Source: Anaplasma ovis str. Haibei (GTDB lineage: Bacteria; Pseudomonadota; Alphaproteobacteria; Rickettsiales; Anaplasmataceae). From it: 64,000 nt of DNA. Made by a program: the position numbers and the translations under genes. The stretch lies in contig NZ_CP015994.1 in assembly GCF_002214625.1 (NCBI RefSeq), forward strand, positions 1,054,001 to 1,118,000, in the 5' to 3' direction. How positions within the stretch are numbered: the stretch's first letter is position 1; every line of letters begins with the position of its first letter. This document shows, one piece after another, positions 46,363 through 56,448 of the stretch. The notes beneath the pieces are model-generated. The model was not told the DNA's origin, did no database searches, and saw only the letters and a program-made list of their open reading frames with translations.

Positions 46363-46800
46363 ATGACCAAAAAACTAAGTAAACAAGGAAGGTTTAGGGG
46401 TTACGCCAGTGTTTTCAATAGAATAGATGCCCATAATGATGTAATAAAACCCGGAGCTTTTACAGATTCCCTCAAAAAGAGGAGAATAGCCCTGCTATGG
46501 CAGCATAGCATAAGTAACCCTATCGGGAAAATATTGGAGGCTGTTGAAGATTCCTTTGGGTTGTTGGTCGTTGCGAAGTTAAACTTGGAACTTCGGCTAG
46601 CCAGAGAAGCTTACGCCCTGATGGTAGATGGTAGTGTAAATGCCTTATCTATAGGGTACAAGGTGGTGCGGTCAGAAAAAGACAGTAAATCCGGTATCAG
46701 AATGATTTCCAAAATAGACCTGTGGGAAATTAGCGTGGTCACGTTCCCCGCAAATGAAATGGCCAAAATAAGCAAGATAAAAGCCGCAACACCACTCTAG
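46363..46800 (+). CDS. HK97-family prohead protease (prophage/GTA relic)
   Basis: A 145-aa S78-type prohead protease. RGYASVFNRIDAHNDVIKPG is the family start, LLWQHSISNPIGK contains the catalytic His, and VNALSIGYKVV the catalytic Ser. ATG 46363 is 18 bases after the portal stop. In HK97-like modules the major capsid gene follows; here the convergent CBS-domain gene overlaps the last 4 bases, so the module is cut off. Confidence 0.92.
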   Translation: MTKKLSKQGRFRGYASVFNRIDAHNDVIKPGAFTDSLKKRRIALLWQHSISNPIGKILEAVEDSFGLLVVAKLNLELRLAREAYALMVDGSVNALSIGYKVVRSEKDSKSGIRMISKIDLWEISVVTFPANEMAKISKIKAATPL

Positions 46801-47675
46801 GAGCTACAAATTTCCTGTTGGTTTCTAGGAACTTTACTAAGATCTATCACTACCCTATATATGCACCGATTGTCCACTTCCTTGACCAGAAATGACGCGC
46901 CACTTTTATGATTAAAAACCTCATCTACAACTGGTACTCTACCCACCATAGCAAGTATCAGCCCTCCAACCGTTACATATTCTTCCTCCTCGGAATCCTT
47001 TAGTGAGATACCGAGTGACTGTTCTAGAGTGCGGACAAGCACTCTTGCGTTTACCTCAATCTTATCGTTGGAGATATTTACTATATCGGGAATTGATGGT
47101 ACGTCATGTTCGTCTTCTATATCACCAACAATTTCCTCTATTATATCAGCCATCGTAACTAGTCCGTCAGTGCTGCCATACTCATCCAACACGATAGCCA
47201 TATGCACGCGGGAGGACTGCATTTTTACAAAAAGGTTTACGGCCTTCATCGAGTGTGGAACATACATAACATTGTGTATTATGCTCTTCACGTTGAAGTC
47301 CAACCCTTCTTTTGAGGTAATGTCCTTGATGTGAATAAAACCAACAATGTTATCTATATTGTCTTTGTATACAGGCACCCTGGTGTGTTGGCTTCTTAGC
47401 ACTTTCGCCAGTAGGTCACCATCATCAATCCCTAGCGCCAGTATCTCAGATCTTTGCACCATAATGTCTTTTACTGAGCACTCATCCAACCTGACTAGGT
47501 TGTTCATTATGTGTGAGCTACCAAAGTGCAATACGTTTTCCGCCATTATCCTGTTTTTCGCGAATTCTTTAAACCCGGGAAGCTTATTCAGGATAAAAGA
47601 ATAGAAAAAAAACCTCATACTGTCCCGCGTGGGGATATCACCACCCACGCCGTCCTCAGAAACTCCATTTCCCAT
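46797..47675 (-). CDS. CBS-domain / CorC-HlyC protein (TlyC-like, COG1253)
   Basis: Two CBS domains (VKDIMVQRSEILAL and HTRVPVYKDNIDNIVGFIHIKDI; VLDEYGSTDGLVTMADIIEEI) followed by a CorC_HlyC domain. This is the soluble form without the DUF21 membrane region, as in CorC/YbeX. 293 aa from ATG 47675. Annotated variously as hemolysin C or Mg/Co efflux protein; neither activity can be read here. Its position on the left of oriC opposite hemE matches related genomes. Confidence 0.9.
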   Translation of the reverse strand: MGNGVSEDGVGGDIPTRDSMRFFFYSFILNKLPGFKEFAKNRIMAENVLHFGSSHIMNNLVRLDECSVKDIMVQRSEILALGIDDGDLLAKVLRSQHTRVPVYKDNIDNIVGFIHIKDITSKEGLDFNVKSIIHNVMYVPHSMKAVNLFVKMQSSRVHMAIVLDEYGSTDGLVTMADIIEEIVGDIEDEHDVPSIPDIVNISNDKIEVNARVLVRTLEQSLGISLKDSEEEEYVTVGGLILAMVGRVPVVDEVFNHKSGASFLVKEVDNRCIYRVVIDLSKVPRNQQEICSS

Positions 47676-48077
47676 TACTAACAAAAACCACATCACTCAC
47701 ATAGAGCCCTAGAGTATACTCGGCAAAACCCTCTTTTTCCATACCAAAGTTATCTACATAACTCTGTTGATAAGTATGTAAATCACAAGTGAATAAAAGA
47801 TACTAACAAAATAACACGGAGTTATACACAGAGTTCTCAGAAATAAGACGAATTTTCACAGCTTGAAAGCCTCTACACATTTGGTAGTTATCAACATAAT
47901 TCACATATATTTTATAAACATAAATTCTTGCACAAAATCAGGTGCTTATCTACTTTACTAACAAATTTATCCACAAAATTACAGCTGAGCTCTAACATGG
48001 AATTTTACGCAATTTGAAGTTATTCACATAATCAACAGGTATAAATAAACTATAGTTATATATAAGGAAGATTATTT
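47676..48077. other. Probable chromosomal replication origin (oriC)
   Basis: A 402-base AT-rich gap between the CBS-domain gene and hemE. DnaA-box matches to TTATNCACA: TTATACACA (47822-47830), TTATCCACA (47967-47975) and TTATTCACA (48020-48028). One-off variants: TTATCTACA (47750), TTATCAACA (47888) and its reverse complement TGTTGATAA (47765). The same gene pair flanks the origin described in Wolbachia and related genomes. No coding frame of note. The last 60 bases (TATAGTTATATATAAGGAAG) include the hemE promoter/RBS. Confidence 0.85.
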
Positions 48078-49124
48078 ATGTTTAATTCAAAAAAACAAGG
48101 TAGAGTACTCGAACGAGTTCTAACCAAAAAGGAGAGACAGGAAAAAATCCCAATATGGTTCATGAGACAGGCTGGAAGATACCTTCCTGAGTACCATAAG
48201 GTTATGAATAACTTTGAAAACTTCCTAGACGCATGCTACACCCCAGAAGTTGTTGAAGAGATAACCCTACAGCCCATCAAAAGATTCGACATCGATGCAG
48301 CAATAATATTTTCCGACATAATGGTTGTCCTGGACGCTTTAGGTTATGAAGTTAATTTCATTAGAGGGTCCGGACCAAAAATAGGAGATATCCTATATCA
48401 GTGCTCTACTAACGAATCTATTACAAAACTTCAACCAATATTTGATAGCATCTATAGGGTTAGAAATTCACTCAGTAGTGATAAAACCCTAATAGGATTT
48501 GCTGGATCACCATGGACTCTACTCACATACACACTAGGTAAAGAAAATAATTTTTCAAGGATCAAAAAGGAAAAATACTTAGAAGACTCCAAAGAACACA
48601 CTAAAAATAAAGTTACAGAGTTAATTGATAAGATCACCCATATAACATCACACTACCTCTTAAAGCAGATTGAAAGTGGGGTTGATGTTATTCAACTATT
48701 TGATAGTAGTGTAAACCTACTCCCAGTTGAAATCTTTGAAGAGTACGTCATCACTCCAACAAAGAAAATTGTGGACTTTATACACGCCAAACACCCAGGC
48801 TTTCCTATTATAGGATTTCCAATGGGTGCAGGTGTAATGTATAAGACATATTTAGAGAAGACTGGGATATCAGCTATAAGCGTTGACTATAGCGTACCAA
48901 CTTTCTGGATAAAAAAACATCTTAAAGGTGTAATCCAGGGAAACTTAGATCCATTCTTATTGGCGTATAACCAAAAAGCTTCAGATAATCAATCAGTCAA
49001 GATTGTAAGGGAACTCGGAGATAAACCTCTTATCTTTAACCTTGGGCATGGCATTCTCCCAGAAACCCCAATACAACATGTAGAAAGTCTTATAAAATCT
49101 GTGAGAGAGGCTTCTCAAGTGTAA
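48078..49124 (+). CDS. hemE: Uroporphyrinogen decarboxylase
   Basis: Decarboxylates uroporphyrinogen III to coproporphyrinogen III. PIWFMRQAGRYLPEYHKV and IIFSDIMVVLDALGYEV are diagnostic; GFAGSPWTLLTYTL and NLGHGILPETP follow. 348 aa. Preceded by AAGGAAG. Marks the right-hand edge of oriC and the start of the AT-rich segment; its codon choice (many AAA, ATA, AAT) differs from genes left of the origin. Confidence 0.97.
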   Translation: MFNSKKQGRVLERVLTKKERQEKIPIWFMRQAGRYLPEYHKVMNNFENFLDACYTPEVVEEITLQPIKRFDIDAAIIFSDIMVVLDALGYEVNFIRGSGPKIGDILYQCSTNESITKLQPIFDSIYRVRNSLSSDKTLIGFAGSPWTLLTYTLGKENNFSRIKKEKYLEDSKEHTKNKVTELIDKITHITSHYLLKQIESGVDVIQLFDSSVNLLPVEIFEEYVITPTKKIVDFIHAKHPGFPIIGFPMGAGVMYKTYLEKTGISAISVDYSVPTFWIKKHLKGVIQGNLDPFLLAYNQKASDNQSVKIVRELGDKPLIFNLGHGILPETPIQHVESLIKSVREASQV

Positions 49125-49188
49125 ATAATCTTGACACTTATTCTTATTAGTCTGTAAGTTTCCGTTACTTTATATTACTAGAACTTAG

Positions 49189-50010
49189 ATGAAGAAGAAG
49201 CATGACCACCACATACTTTCCCAAAGTCCATGGCCAATTCTTCTCTCTATATGCTCTTTTCTCTCTGCGTTTGGGTTAGTTAGGTCAATTCATAACAACT
49301 CCTATGGGATGGTTGTTCTTCCTATAGGGGTTCTTCTAACTATAACAGTTCTGTATAAGTGGTGGTTTGACGTTATAGATGAGGCTAACAAAGATAACTG
49401 TTTCACGGAAGTTGTTAAGCGTGGGCTGAGGTTCGGTCTTGCAGTTATGATACTTTCGGAGACTATGTTCTTTTTTGCTTTTTTTTGGTCTTTTTTTAAG
49501 GCTTGGCTTTTTCCAATCTATAACCTGATAGATTTTTCAGAAAAGATATACACGTCTTGGCCACCAAATGGGATAAAAACCGTTGATCCGTGGTCAATAC
49601 CTTTTTTTAATACTATAACTCTTCTTCTTTCTGGTTGTACAATTACTTGGTCTCACCACTTTCTATTAGAAGGGGATATGAAATCTTCCTCTAGAATGCT
49701 GTTATCCACAATTATCCTGGGAATTATCTTCTCATCTTTTCAGTGTATTGAATATATACACATAGACTTTCCATTTAAGGGAGTTGGTGGAGGGGCTATA
49801 TATTCCTCTAATTTTTATATGGCAACTGGATTTCACGGAATGCATGTACTATTAGGGATAGTTTTTTTATTTGTGTGTTGGGTAAGAATGAAAAGGGGTA
49901 AAGTTTCCCCTGAGTGTCATATTGGTTTTGAATGTGCTGCGTGGTATTGGCATTTTGTAGATGTAGTCTGGTTGTTTTTATTTCTTTTTATGTATGTTAT
50001 CAGCTCATGA
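49189..50010 (+). CDS. coxC: Cytochrome c oxidase subunit III
   Basis: Integral membrane subunit of aa3-type terminal oxidase, about seven helices in 273 aa. Family segments: SPWPILLSICSFLSAFG, SETMFFFAFFWSFFKA, WPPNGI, CTITWSHH, GFHGMHVLLGIVFL and AAWYWHFVDVVWLFLF at the C-terminus. Subunits I and II are not in the window. 18 bases separate it from ruvC. Confidence 0.97.
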   Translation: MKKKHDHHILSQSPWPILLSICSFLSAFGLVRSIHNNSYGMVVLPIGVLLTITVLYKWWFDVIDEANKDNCFTEVVKRGLRFGLAVMILSETMFFFAFFWSFFKAWLFPIYNLIDFSEKIYTSWPPNGIKTVDPWSIPFFNTITLLLSGCTITWSHHFLLEGDMKSSSRMLLSTIILGIIFSSFQCIEYIHIDFPFKGVGGGAIYSSNFYMATGFHGMHVLLGIVFLFVCWVRMKRGKVSPECHIGFECAAWYWHFVDVVWLFLFLFMYVISS

Positions 50011-50028
50011 TCTTTTTCAACTAATAGT

Positions 50029-50523
50029 GTGGTGATCATTGGTATAGATCCAGGGCTTGAGTTTACTGGTTGGGGGGTGATCTCCAGTATAGATTTCCAG
50101 AATGTATATCTTCTAGATAGTGGGGTAATTTCCACCAGGGGTATTAGTAAAGAAAATGAAAAGCTATATAAAATCTACATATCACTTCTTTCTGTTCTTA
50201 GTTTGTATAAGATAGATGAGGCATCAATCGAGAAGGTATTTATAAATTCTAACCCTAGGTCCTCGATGTCATTATGTTACGCTAGGGCTGCATCAACGAT
50301 CTCTGTTATGTCTAGAGGGATTGATATATATGAATATTCCTCCACTACTATAAAAAAGTGTATTACAGGAAATGGTATGGCTCCAAAGGAGCAGGTTTTA
50401 TTTATGGTAAGAAGTTCACTTGGGATAAAACATGATATTGAAATCAATAACCACTCATCAGATGCAATAGCGGCTGCTTTATGCCATGTATACAACACTA
50501 GAAATAGGAATATTAATCCTTAA
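50029..50523 (+). CDS. ruvC: Holliday-junction resolvase RuvC
   Basis: Endonuclease resolving recombination intermediates. IIGIDPGLEFTGWGVI carries the first catalytic Asp, SIEKVFINSNPRSS the Glu, and NNHSSDAIAAALCH the His-x-x-Asp pair. Two GTG codons in tandem (50029, 50032) are candidate starts; no ATG is near. 164 aa. Its last 4 bases overlap the convergent plsY stop. Confidence 0.95.
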   Translation: MVIIGIDPGLEFTGWGVISSIDFQNVYLLDSGVISTRGISKENEKLYKIYISLLSVLSLYKIDEASIEKVFINSNPRSSMSLCYARAASTISVMSRGIDIYEYSSTTIKKCITGNGMAPKEQVLFMVRSSLGIKHDIEINNHSSDAIAAALCHVYNTRNRNINP

Positions 50524-51116
50524 AATAACTTTTTCTCAGTTCCATTTATCACCCTTATTATATTATCCCTATGTTTTACGAGTACAATAACGGATATAGC
50601 TATATAGAAGATAGATGAGTTAAAATCCTCAATTATTACACAGTATATACACGAGGAAAGGACTGAGATTATAGATGATAGTGACGAATATCTGAATATT
50701 ATAAAAACAACCGCCCAGGTTATTATAAATAGTAAAAATATTTTGATATTTATAGATAAAATCACTCCTATAGTAGGAGCTATTCCTTTACCACCTTTAA
50801 ATAAAAACCATATCGGAAATATATGACCTAGTACTAAGGCAAATCCGGTTAAATACATAATATTTTTATATATACACATTTTTTCTAGCGTGAGAAGCAC
50901 TAGTACTGATTTAGATATATCTAGAAATAGTACGAGGAATGAAATACCCCTATTTACCCTAAATGCGTTTGTTGCTCCGACATTTCCTGAACCAAAATTC
51001 CTCAAATCTGTTTTGTAAAAAACCTTTACTAATATCCACGAGAAAGGAATTGATCCGATTAGATACGAGGTGAATAGTATAGGGATTAAGTACATATAAC
51101 CAATAAGTAAGTTCAC
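50520..51116 (-). CDS. plsY: Acyl-phosphate:glycerol-3-phosphate acyltransferase PlsY
   Basis: Membrane enzyme forming lysophosphatidate from acyl-phosphate. YLIGSIPFSWILVK, FGSGNVGATNAFRVNRG and FKGGKGIAPTIGVIL are the three conserved loops; five membrane helices. 198 aa; an inner ATG at 51095 is possible. Convergent with ruvC. Confidence 0.96.
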   Translation of the reverse strand: MNLLIGYMYLIPILFTSYLIGSIPFSWILVKVFYKTDLRNFGSGNVGATNAFRVNRGISFLVLFLDISKSVLVLLTLEKMCIYKNIMYLTGFALVLGHIFPIWFLFKGGKGIAPTIGVILSINIKIFLLFIITWAVVFIIFRYSSLSSIISVLSSCIYCVIIEDFNSSIFYIAISVIVLVKHRDNIIRVINGTEKKLF

Positions 51117-51162
51117 TTCCTATCTGAAAGTATACAGTATACACTTATAGTGAATTTCTTTC

Positions 51163-51993
51163 GTGGAAAATGGTTATATGTTTGAGGAGATTATACGCTC
51201 TGCAATAATAGAAGATCTTAGAGAACAAGGAGATGTGACCACGAATTGTATATTTGAAAAAGAAGAGGTTAAGTTTTTAATTATTTCCAAAGAGCCGATG
51301 ATGGTTTCCGGAATCGTTGCTGTTAAGGAGATATTTGAAATATTTAGTAAGGAAATAAACTTCACCCTAATTGAGCGTGATGGGAATAATATCCAACCTG
51401 GCGCTGTAATCATTGAAGGTTTTGGTCCAATATCTAAGATATTATCGATTGAGAGGGTTTTATTAAACTTCCTACAGAGGGCTTCTTCTATTTCCTCTAG
51501 AACTAGGGATTTTGTGTCTGAGGTTGTTGGAACAAAAACAAAAATAAGGAGTACACGTAAAACATCTCCTGGGCTACGTAGTTTTGACTTATATGCTGTT
51601 CGTGTAGGGGGAGGTGAAAGCTATAGAAATGGGCTATACGATGGGATAATGGTAAAAGATAACCATATAGTAGGTTGTGGAAGTATAACGGAGTGTGTAT
51701 CTAGGATAAGAAGGAAATTAGGAGATGTTTTTATTACAGTGGAATGTGACAACAAACTCCAGGTAGAGGAATCCCTAAAAAACTCTATAAACCTCATTAT
51801 GCTGGATAATATGGGGATTTCAGACATCAGAGATTCTATTAAGATGATTGGAAGTTTAGCAATGGTAGAAGTTTCAGGTGGGGTTGATATCGAAAATGTT
51901 AGAGAAATAGCTAGGTTAGGGGTAGATTACATATCGATAGGGTCCATCACCCACTCGTTTATATGTAAAGACATCAGCCTAGAAGTTTATTAG
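51163..51993 (+). CDS. nadC: Nicotinate-nucleotide pyrophosphorylase (carboxylating)
   Basis: Converts quinolinate and PRPP to nicotinate mononucleotide. AIIEDLREQGDVTTNCIF, NFLQRASSISSRTRDFV, KIRSTRKTSPGLRSFDLYAV and GGGESYRNGLYDGIMVKDNH are diagnostic. 276 aa from GTG 51163, or 271 from ATG 51178. Acts after nadA at 43.3 kb. Confidence 0.96.
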   Translation: MENGYMFEEIIRSAIIEDLREQGDVTTNCIFEKEEVKFLIISKEPMMVSGIVAVKEIFEIFSKEINFTLIERDGNNIQPGAVIIEGFGPISKILSIERVLLNFLQRASSISSRTRDFVSEVVGTKTKIRSTRKTSPGLRSFDLYAVRVGGGESYRNGLYDGIMVKDNHIVGCGSITECVSRIRRKLGDVFITVECDNKLQVEESLKNSINLIMLDNMGISDIRDSIKMIGSLAMVEVSGGVDIENVREIARLGVDYISIGSITHSFICKDISLEVY

Positions 51994-52015
51994 ATGAGTT
52001 ACACCATTATAACTA

Positions 52016-53155
52016 TCAGGAGCTTATATCTCTCCATAGATCCTTAATCTTTTGAAAAAACCCCTGGTACTTTGGACTGCAATTTACGCTGGATTCTTCT
52101 TCAAATTTCTTCAGTAGATCTATTTGTTGTTTTGTTAATTTTACTGGAGTTTCTACAGTGACGTGCACATACATATCCCCCCTTCTATCCTTTGAGTTTA
52201 CCTCTGGCATTCCTTTACCTCTCATCCTTATTTGGTCCCCACTCTGGGTCCCATCCGGAATTTTTAGCTTTGTCCAAGAACCATCGATAGAAGGCATTTC
52301 TATTTCCCCGCCCAGGGCTGCTATAGTCATTTTTATTGGAACGCTACAATGTAAGTCAGAAGATCTCCTAGTGAAGAATTTATGTTCCTTAACCCTAACG
52401 TATACATAAAGATCCCCTTCTTTAGCTCCCCTGAAACCTGCCTCTCCCTTTCCGTTTACTCTTACCTTATTCCCTGTTTCTATACCCTTAGGTACGGTTA
52501 CTAGAAGACTTACTTCACTTCTTACCCTTCCATTTCCCCCGCACCTACGGCACTTATTCTTAATAACCTCTCCTTCCCCATTACATATATTACATACTTC
52601 TTCAATTGTTAAGAACCCCTTCCTAGTTCTAACACTACCAGCACCATTACAGTTTCCGCATTTTACTGAATTAACCGCTCCTTCGCTTCCGATACCAGAG
52701 CATGAGGAGCACTTCACGTTCGTTACGTAGCTAATCGGTACTTTTATCCCTTTAAAAGCATCCTCTAGGGAAACTTCAACATCATATCTAAGGTCTGAAC
52801 CACGTAGATGTTCCCTGCTAGCGGTTCTTTGTGATTTACCAAAACCTCCACCGAAGAAATCCTGAAAAATATCAGAGAAGTCAGTTGAAAAACCACTGGT
52901 AAAATCAAACCCGCCAGCACCCCCACCACTAGTGAATGTACTATGACCATAACGGTCATAAGCGGCACGCTTTTCTGGATTACTTAAGACTTCATAAGCT
53001 TCACTTACTTTCTTGAATTTTTCCTCCGCCTTCTTATCCCCAGGGTTTTTATCAGGATGGTACTTAAAAACCATCTTACGGTATGATTTTTTTATTTCCT
53101 CTGCACTGGCGTTTCTACTTACTTCTAATATTTCATAGTAGTCGTTGCTACTCAT
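52016..53155 (-). CDS. dnaJ: Chaperone DnaJ (type I Hsp40)
   Basis: Full type I architecture in 379 aa: J-domain with HPD ([19 protein letters not shown]), Gly/Phe-rich linker ([14 protein letters not shown]), four CxxCxGxG zinc-finger repeats ([32 protein letters not shown]) at about 140-205, and the C-terminal substrate-binding domain. Works with DnaK and GrpE. Confidence 0.97.
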   Translation of the reverse strand: MSSNDYYEILEVSRNASAEEIKKSYRKMVFKYHPDKNPGDKKAEEKFKKVSEAYEVLSNPEKRAAYDRYGHSTFTSGGGAGGFDFTSGFSTDFSDIFQDFFGGGFGKSQRTASREHLRGSDLRYDVEVSLEDAFKGIKVPISYVTNVKCSSCSGIGSEGAVNSVKCGNCNGAGSVRTRKGFLTIEEVCNICNGEGEVIKNKCRRCGGNGRVRSEVSLLVTVPKGIETGNKVRVNGKGEAGFRGAKEGDLYVYVRVKEHKFFTRRSSDLHCSVPIKMTIAALGGEIEMPSIDGSWTKLKIPDGTQSGDQIRMRGKGMPEVNSKDRRGDMYVHVTVETPVKLTKQQIDLLKKFEEESSVNCSPKYQGFFQKIKDLWRDISS

Positions 53156-53236
53156 TTCCAGTCTTTATAAAACTATAAAAAATTCACGTAGACTCAGTTA
53201 TCTATATATTCGAATATTAAAATTCAAGGGTAAACG

Positions 53237-55321
53237 CTAAAACGTTCTATGTATTTTACTAAAATCCAGTATGGTATTGTATATACTTACAGAGGATACT
53301 AACAACCTAGTCCTGTTACGATATAACTCCATATTCACCCGGTCACACACTCTAACCTCATCCATGAATACGTTAACAAATGAGCTAAACTCAAATAATA
53401 ACTCCATAGCCTCGGAAAACTTATCCTCTTTTATTAGGCCACCCAACAACTTTTTATATTGCCTTATTTGATTATACAACTGTGTTTCACAATCTTCTCT
53501 ACATAACCTTTTACTAGACTTACCATCTAGTTTCCAATCAACTGATTCCTTTAAGATTATATTGTTTGCCCTTCTATAGGCAGTGATAATAGATTTTCCC
53601 TTTTCTGTTTTGAGGAAGCTACATATTGCCTCCACCTTCTTTTTAACTACTGGTATATCATGCAGTTTTCCAACAACAGCATCCACTACTTCTTTATCTA
53701 GATCACTTTCCTTTAAAATCACTCTTAGTCTATCGTAGCAAAAGGATAAGACGGTAGAAATTAAAGTGTCACGGTCAATGCGTAGGAAATGGCCTTCATT
53801 CTTATTTAATCTTGCCCTGCATACATACATAGACACGGCTTTTGATACCATTAAGTCAAGTGGAATAGAAATGCTATTTTCTATAATTACCCTTAGTAGC
53901 GAAATTGATGTTCTTCTAAGGGCGAACGGATCACGAGAACCAGATATACTTTCAGTTGCTATAAGCCCAACCAAGCTATCTACCTTATCTGCAATCGAGA
54001 CAGCTATTCCTATAGGAGATTTTGGACAAGGGTCTTTCTGACCTATAGGAAGGTAGTGTTCCTCAACTGCTGTACAGACCTCCTCTACCTCTCCAGAATA
54101 TTCAGCATAATACCTACCCATCTTTCCTTGAAGTTCTGGAAATTCTCTTACAACTAAGGTCGTGAGGTCAGCCTTGGAGATCATTGCGGCCCTTTCGGCG
54201 TTTAATATTGAGGAGCGTGGAATCCATACTGAGCAATATTTTGCAAGTGCGGATATCCTCTCCACCTTATCCAACAGCGTGCCCAAACCACTCTTAAACA
54301 CTATGTCAGAGAGTAGGCCAACGTAGTAGTCCATGTTGTGTTCTTTATCTTTTTTAATTAAGAACAGCGTGTCCGATAACCTAGCCCTAAGTACCTTTTC
54401 ATGGTTTTTAATTACTTTATCATTCACCACACTTGCGGCAGAAGCGAACTTTACTATTTTTCCATTCTGGTCTTTTAGTGCTAAATACCTCTGGTGGTTG
54501 GTCATAACGCATGAGATCACTTCTGTGGGGATTTCACTGAAATTTTTATCTACACTCCCAATTAGTAGCTTTGGATATTCTAAATTACTACTCATATCCT
54601 CTAATATCCGGGCATTTTGGTCGTACTTAAGCTTCGTGCCAGATATTTGTTCGTTTAGTTGCTCAAGAATACACTTCCTTCTCTCTTCTACATCTACAAT
54701 AACCATATTGTTGGATAAAAAATTAAGGTATTCATCCACCTTAGTAACGGTATATCTATGATTGGCGAACCTCAGATTTCCGTAGGTTATATTATTTGCG
54801 GTAACGCCTGCAACCGAGACTGATAAAACCTCACCGTTCATAACGCATAAGACGTTAATAACCGGCCGAACCCAGTATCCAACCCCTGTTCCCCACCTCA
54901 TACGCTTGTGTAGGGGAAAGTTGTCGATTGTGCATTGTATTGCTTCAGCTACTTCACTGGTCAGATCTTTTAAACTTAAAACACTTGAGCTGTAGTAGAA
55001 TTTTTCACCCGAGACTTCCCGTATTTCTAATTCTTCTACACTACTCTTACCAACTTTTCTCAGGAACCCGCTTATTACTTTTTCACTAGAAGAAACCCTA
55101 GGCCCTTTTATCTCTTTCTTTCCACTACCATTGTTCTGACTAATATTATACGCGATAAGTATTATCCTATGAGAGGTTGTGAATACCTTTGGTGTGTCAC
55201 AACTTATTCCTCTACTAGAGAATTCCTTATCAATTTTTGGTAGGATGTACTCACGCGCAGCCGCAATGGTTCTGATGGGGAGTTGTTCACACAGAACCTC
55301 AAGTATTAAATCAGAAGACAT
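53237..55321 (-). CDS. glyS: Glycyl-tRNA synthetase, beta subunit
   Basis: Beta subunit of the bacterial alpha2beta2 GlyRS. LILEVLCEQLPIRTIAAARE opens the protein; TNHQRYLALKDQNGKIVKF, GKMGRYYAEYSGE and GSRDPFALRRTSISLLRVII are family hallmarks. 694 aa. One base separates its start from the glyQ stop. Confidence 0.97.
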   Translation of the reverse strand: MSSDLILEVLCEQLPIRTIAAAREYILPKIDKEFSSRGISCDTPKVFTTSHRIILIAYNISQNNGSGKKEIKGPRVSSSEKVISGFLRKVGKSSVEELEIREVSGEKFYYSSSVLSLKDLTSEVAEAIQCTIDNFPLHKRMRWGTGVGYWVRPVINVLCVMNGEVLSVSVAGVTANNITYGNLRFANHRYTVTKVDEYLNFLSNNMVIVDVEERRKCILEQLNEQISGTKLKYDQNARILEDMSSNLEYPKLLIGSVDKNFSEIPTEVISCVMTNHQRYLALKDQNGKIVKFASAASVVNDKVIKNHEKVLRARLSDTLFLIKKDKEHNMDYYVGLLSDIVFKSGLGTLLDKVERISALAKYCSVWIPRSSILNAERAAMISKADLTTLVVREFPELQGKMGRYYAEYSGEVEEVCTAVEEHYLPIGQKDPCPKSPIGIAVSIADKVDSLVGLIATESISGSRDPFALRRTSISLLRVIIENSISIPLDLMVSKAVSMYVCRARLNKNEGHFLRIDRDTLISTVLSFCYDRLRVILKESDLDKEVVDAVVGKLHDIPVVKKKVEAICSFLKTEKGKSIITAYRRANNIILKESVDWKLDGKSSKRLCREDCETQLYNQIRQYKKLLGGLIKEDKFSEAMELLFEFSSFVNVFMDEVRVCDRVNMELYRNRTRLLVSSVSIYNTILDFSKIHRTF

Positions 55322-55322
55322 A

Positions 55323-56174
55323 CTAAGCCGCTCTATACAGTTTTATATAGGACTCACAGCACATGTTCGCCATTTTTCTAACTCTTAGAATGTAGGAAGC
55401 CCGCTCATTCACCCCGATTACACCACGTGACTCTATTATGTTAAGTACATGGCTTGCCTGGATGCAAAAATCGTATCCAGCAAGAGGTAGATTTTTTTCA
55501 ACCATAAGGGAGCACATCTTTTCACTGTTTTCAAATCTGGAAAGTAGAAATTCGATGTCATAATACTCAAAGGAGAGAGTGGAAAATTCCTTTTCTCTAG
55601 CAAGAAATATATCACCGTACTTTACTCCAGTATCATCCCAAGTAAGCTCGTAAACGCTATCAACATCTTGTAGTACCATTGCGATTCTCTCGAGCCCATA
55701 GGCAATCTCACCGGGGATGGTAACACACTCTACTCCTCCTACCTGTTGCATGTAGGTGAATTGCGTAATTTCCATACCATTACAGGATACTTCCCAACCA
55801 AGTCCTGAAGCTCCTATACTAGGGTTTTCCCAATCGTCTTCAATAAACCGAATGTCAAAGTCGTTTTTTGAGATGCCAATTACTTCAAGGCTTGTTAGAT
55901 AGTCGTCAATAAGCGTATTTCTAGATGGTTGAACGATAACTTGGTATTGGTGGTGTTGATACAATCTATTTGGGTTTTTTCCATACCTACCGTCTGAAGG
56001 CCTGATAACTGGCTGCACATATGCGACCATGGTTTCCCTTCCGGAGAGGACAGAAATTGAAGTTGCTGGATGAAGCGTTCCAGCTCCCAGCTCGGAGGTG
56101 TACGGATGCATAATGGCGCAACCGTAACCCTTCCAATAGTCATCTAACTTCCTAATTATATTTTGGAAATCCAC
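55323..56174 (-). CDS. glyQ: Glycyl-tRNA synthetase, alpha subunit
   Basis: Catalytic subunit. MDFQNIIRKLDDYWKGYGCA, ELGAGTLHPATSI, GRYGKNPNRLYQHHQYQVI and DWENPSIGASGLGWEV identify it. 283 aa. First gene of glyQ-glyS, reading away from tRNA-Gln. Confidence 0.97.
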   Translation of the reverse strand: MDFQNIIRKLDDYWKGYGCAIMHPYTSELGAGTLHPATSISVLSGRETMVAYVQPVIRPSDGRYGKNPNRLYQHHQYQVIVQPSRNTLIDDYLTSLEVIGISKNDFDIRFIEDDWENPSIGASGLGWEVSCNGMEITQFTYMQQVGGVECVTIPGEIAYGLERIAMVLQDVDSVYELTWDDTGVKYGDIFLAREKEFSTLSFEYYDIEFLLSRFENSEKMCSLMVEKNLPLAGYDFCIQASHVLNIIESRGVIGVNERASYILRVRKMANMCCESYIKLYRAA

Positions 56175-56343
56175 GTCATCTTGCGATAACCACCATTGAC
56201 GGTGATGATGATACGAAAAGGATGCTTTAACAAGAAATTTATTTCGGATTGTGCGCTTTACTGAACGTTAGATTTTTCTTGTTTTTCATTGCATTTTCAC
56301 TATTTTTCATTACCATGATGCCGCGGTACATGGTCGTTTCATT

Positions 56344-56415
56344 TGGGATGTAGCCAAGCGGTAAGGCAGCGGTTTTTGGTACCGTCATTCGGAGGTTCGA
56401 TCCCTCCCATCCCAG
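56344..56415 (+). tRNA. tRNA-Gln (anticodon TTG)
   Basis: Acceptor TGGGATG pairs perfectly with CATCCCA; discriminator G at 56415. Anticodon arm GCGGT-TTTTGGT-ACCGT gives TTG. T loop TTCGATC. CCA not encoded (GCTC follows). Confidence 0.96.
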
Positions 56416-56448
56416 CTCTTTCTTCCTGAATTTTCCAATGGGTAGTGT

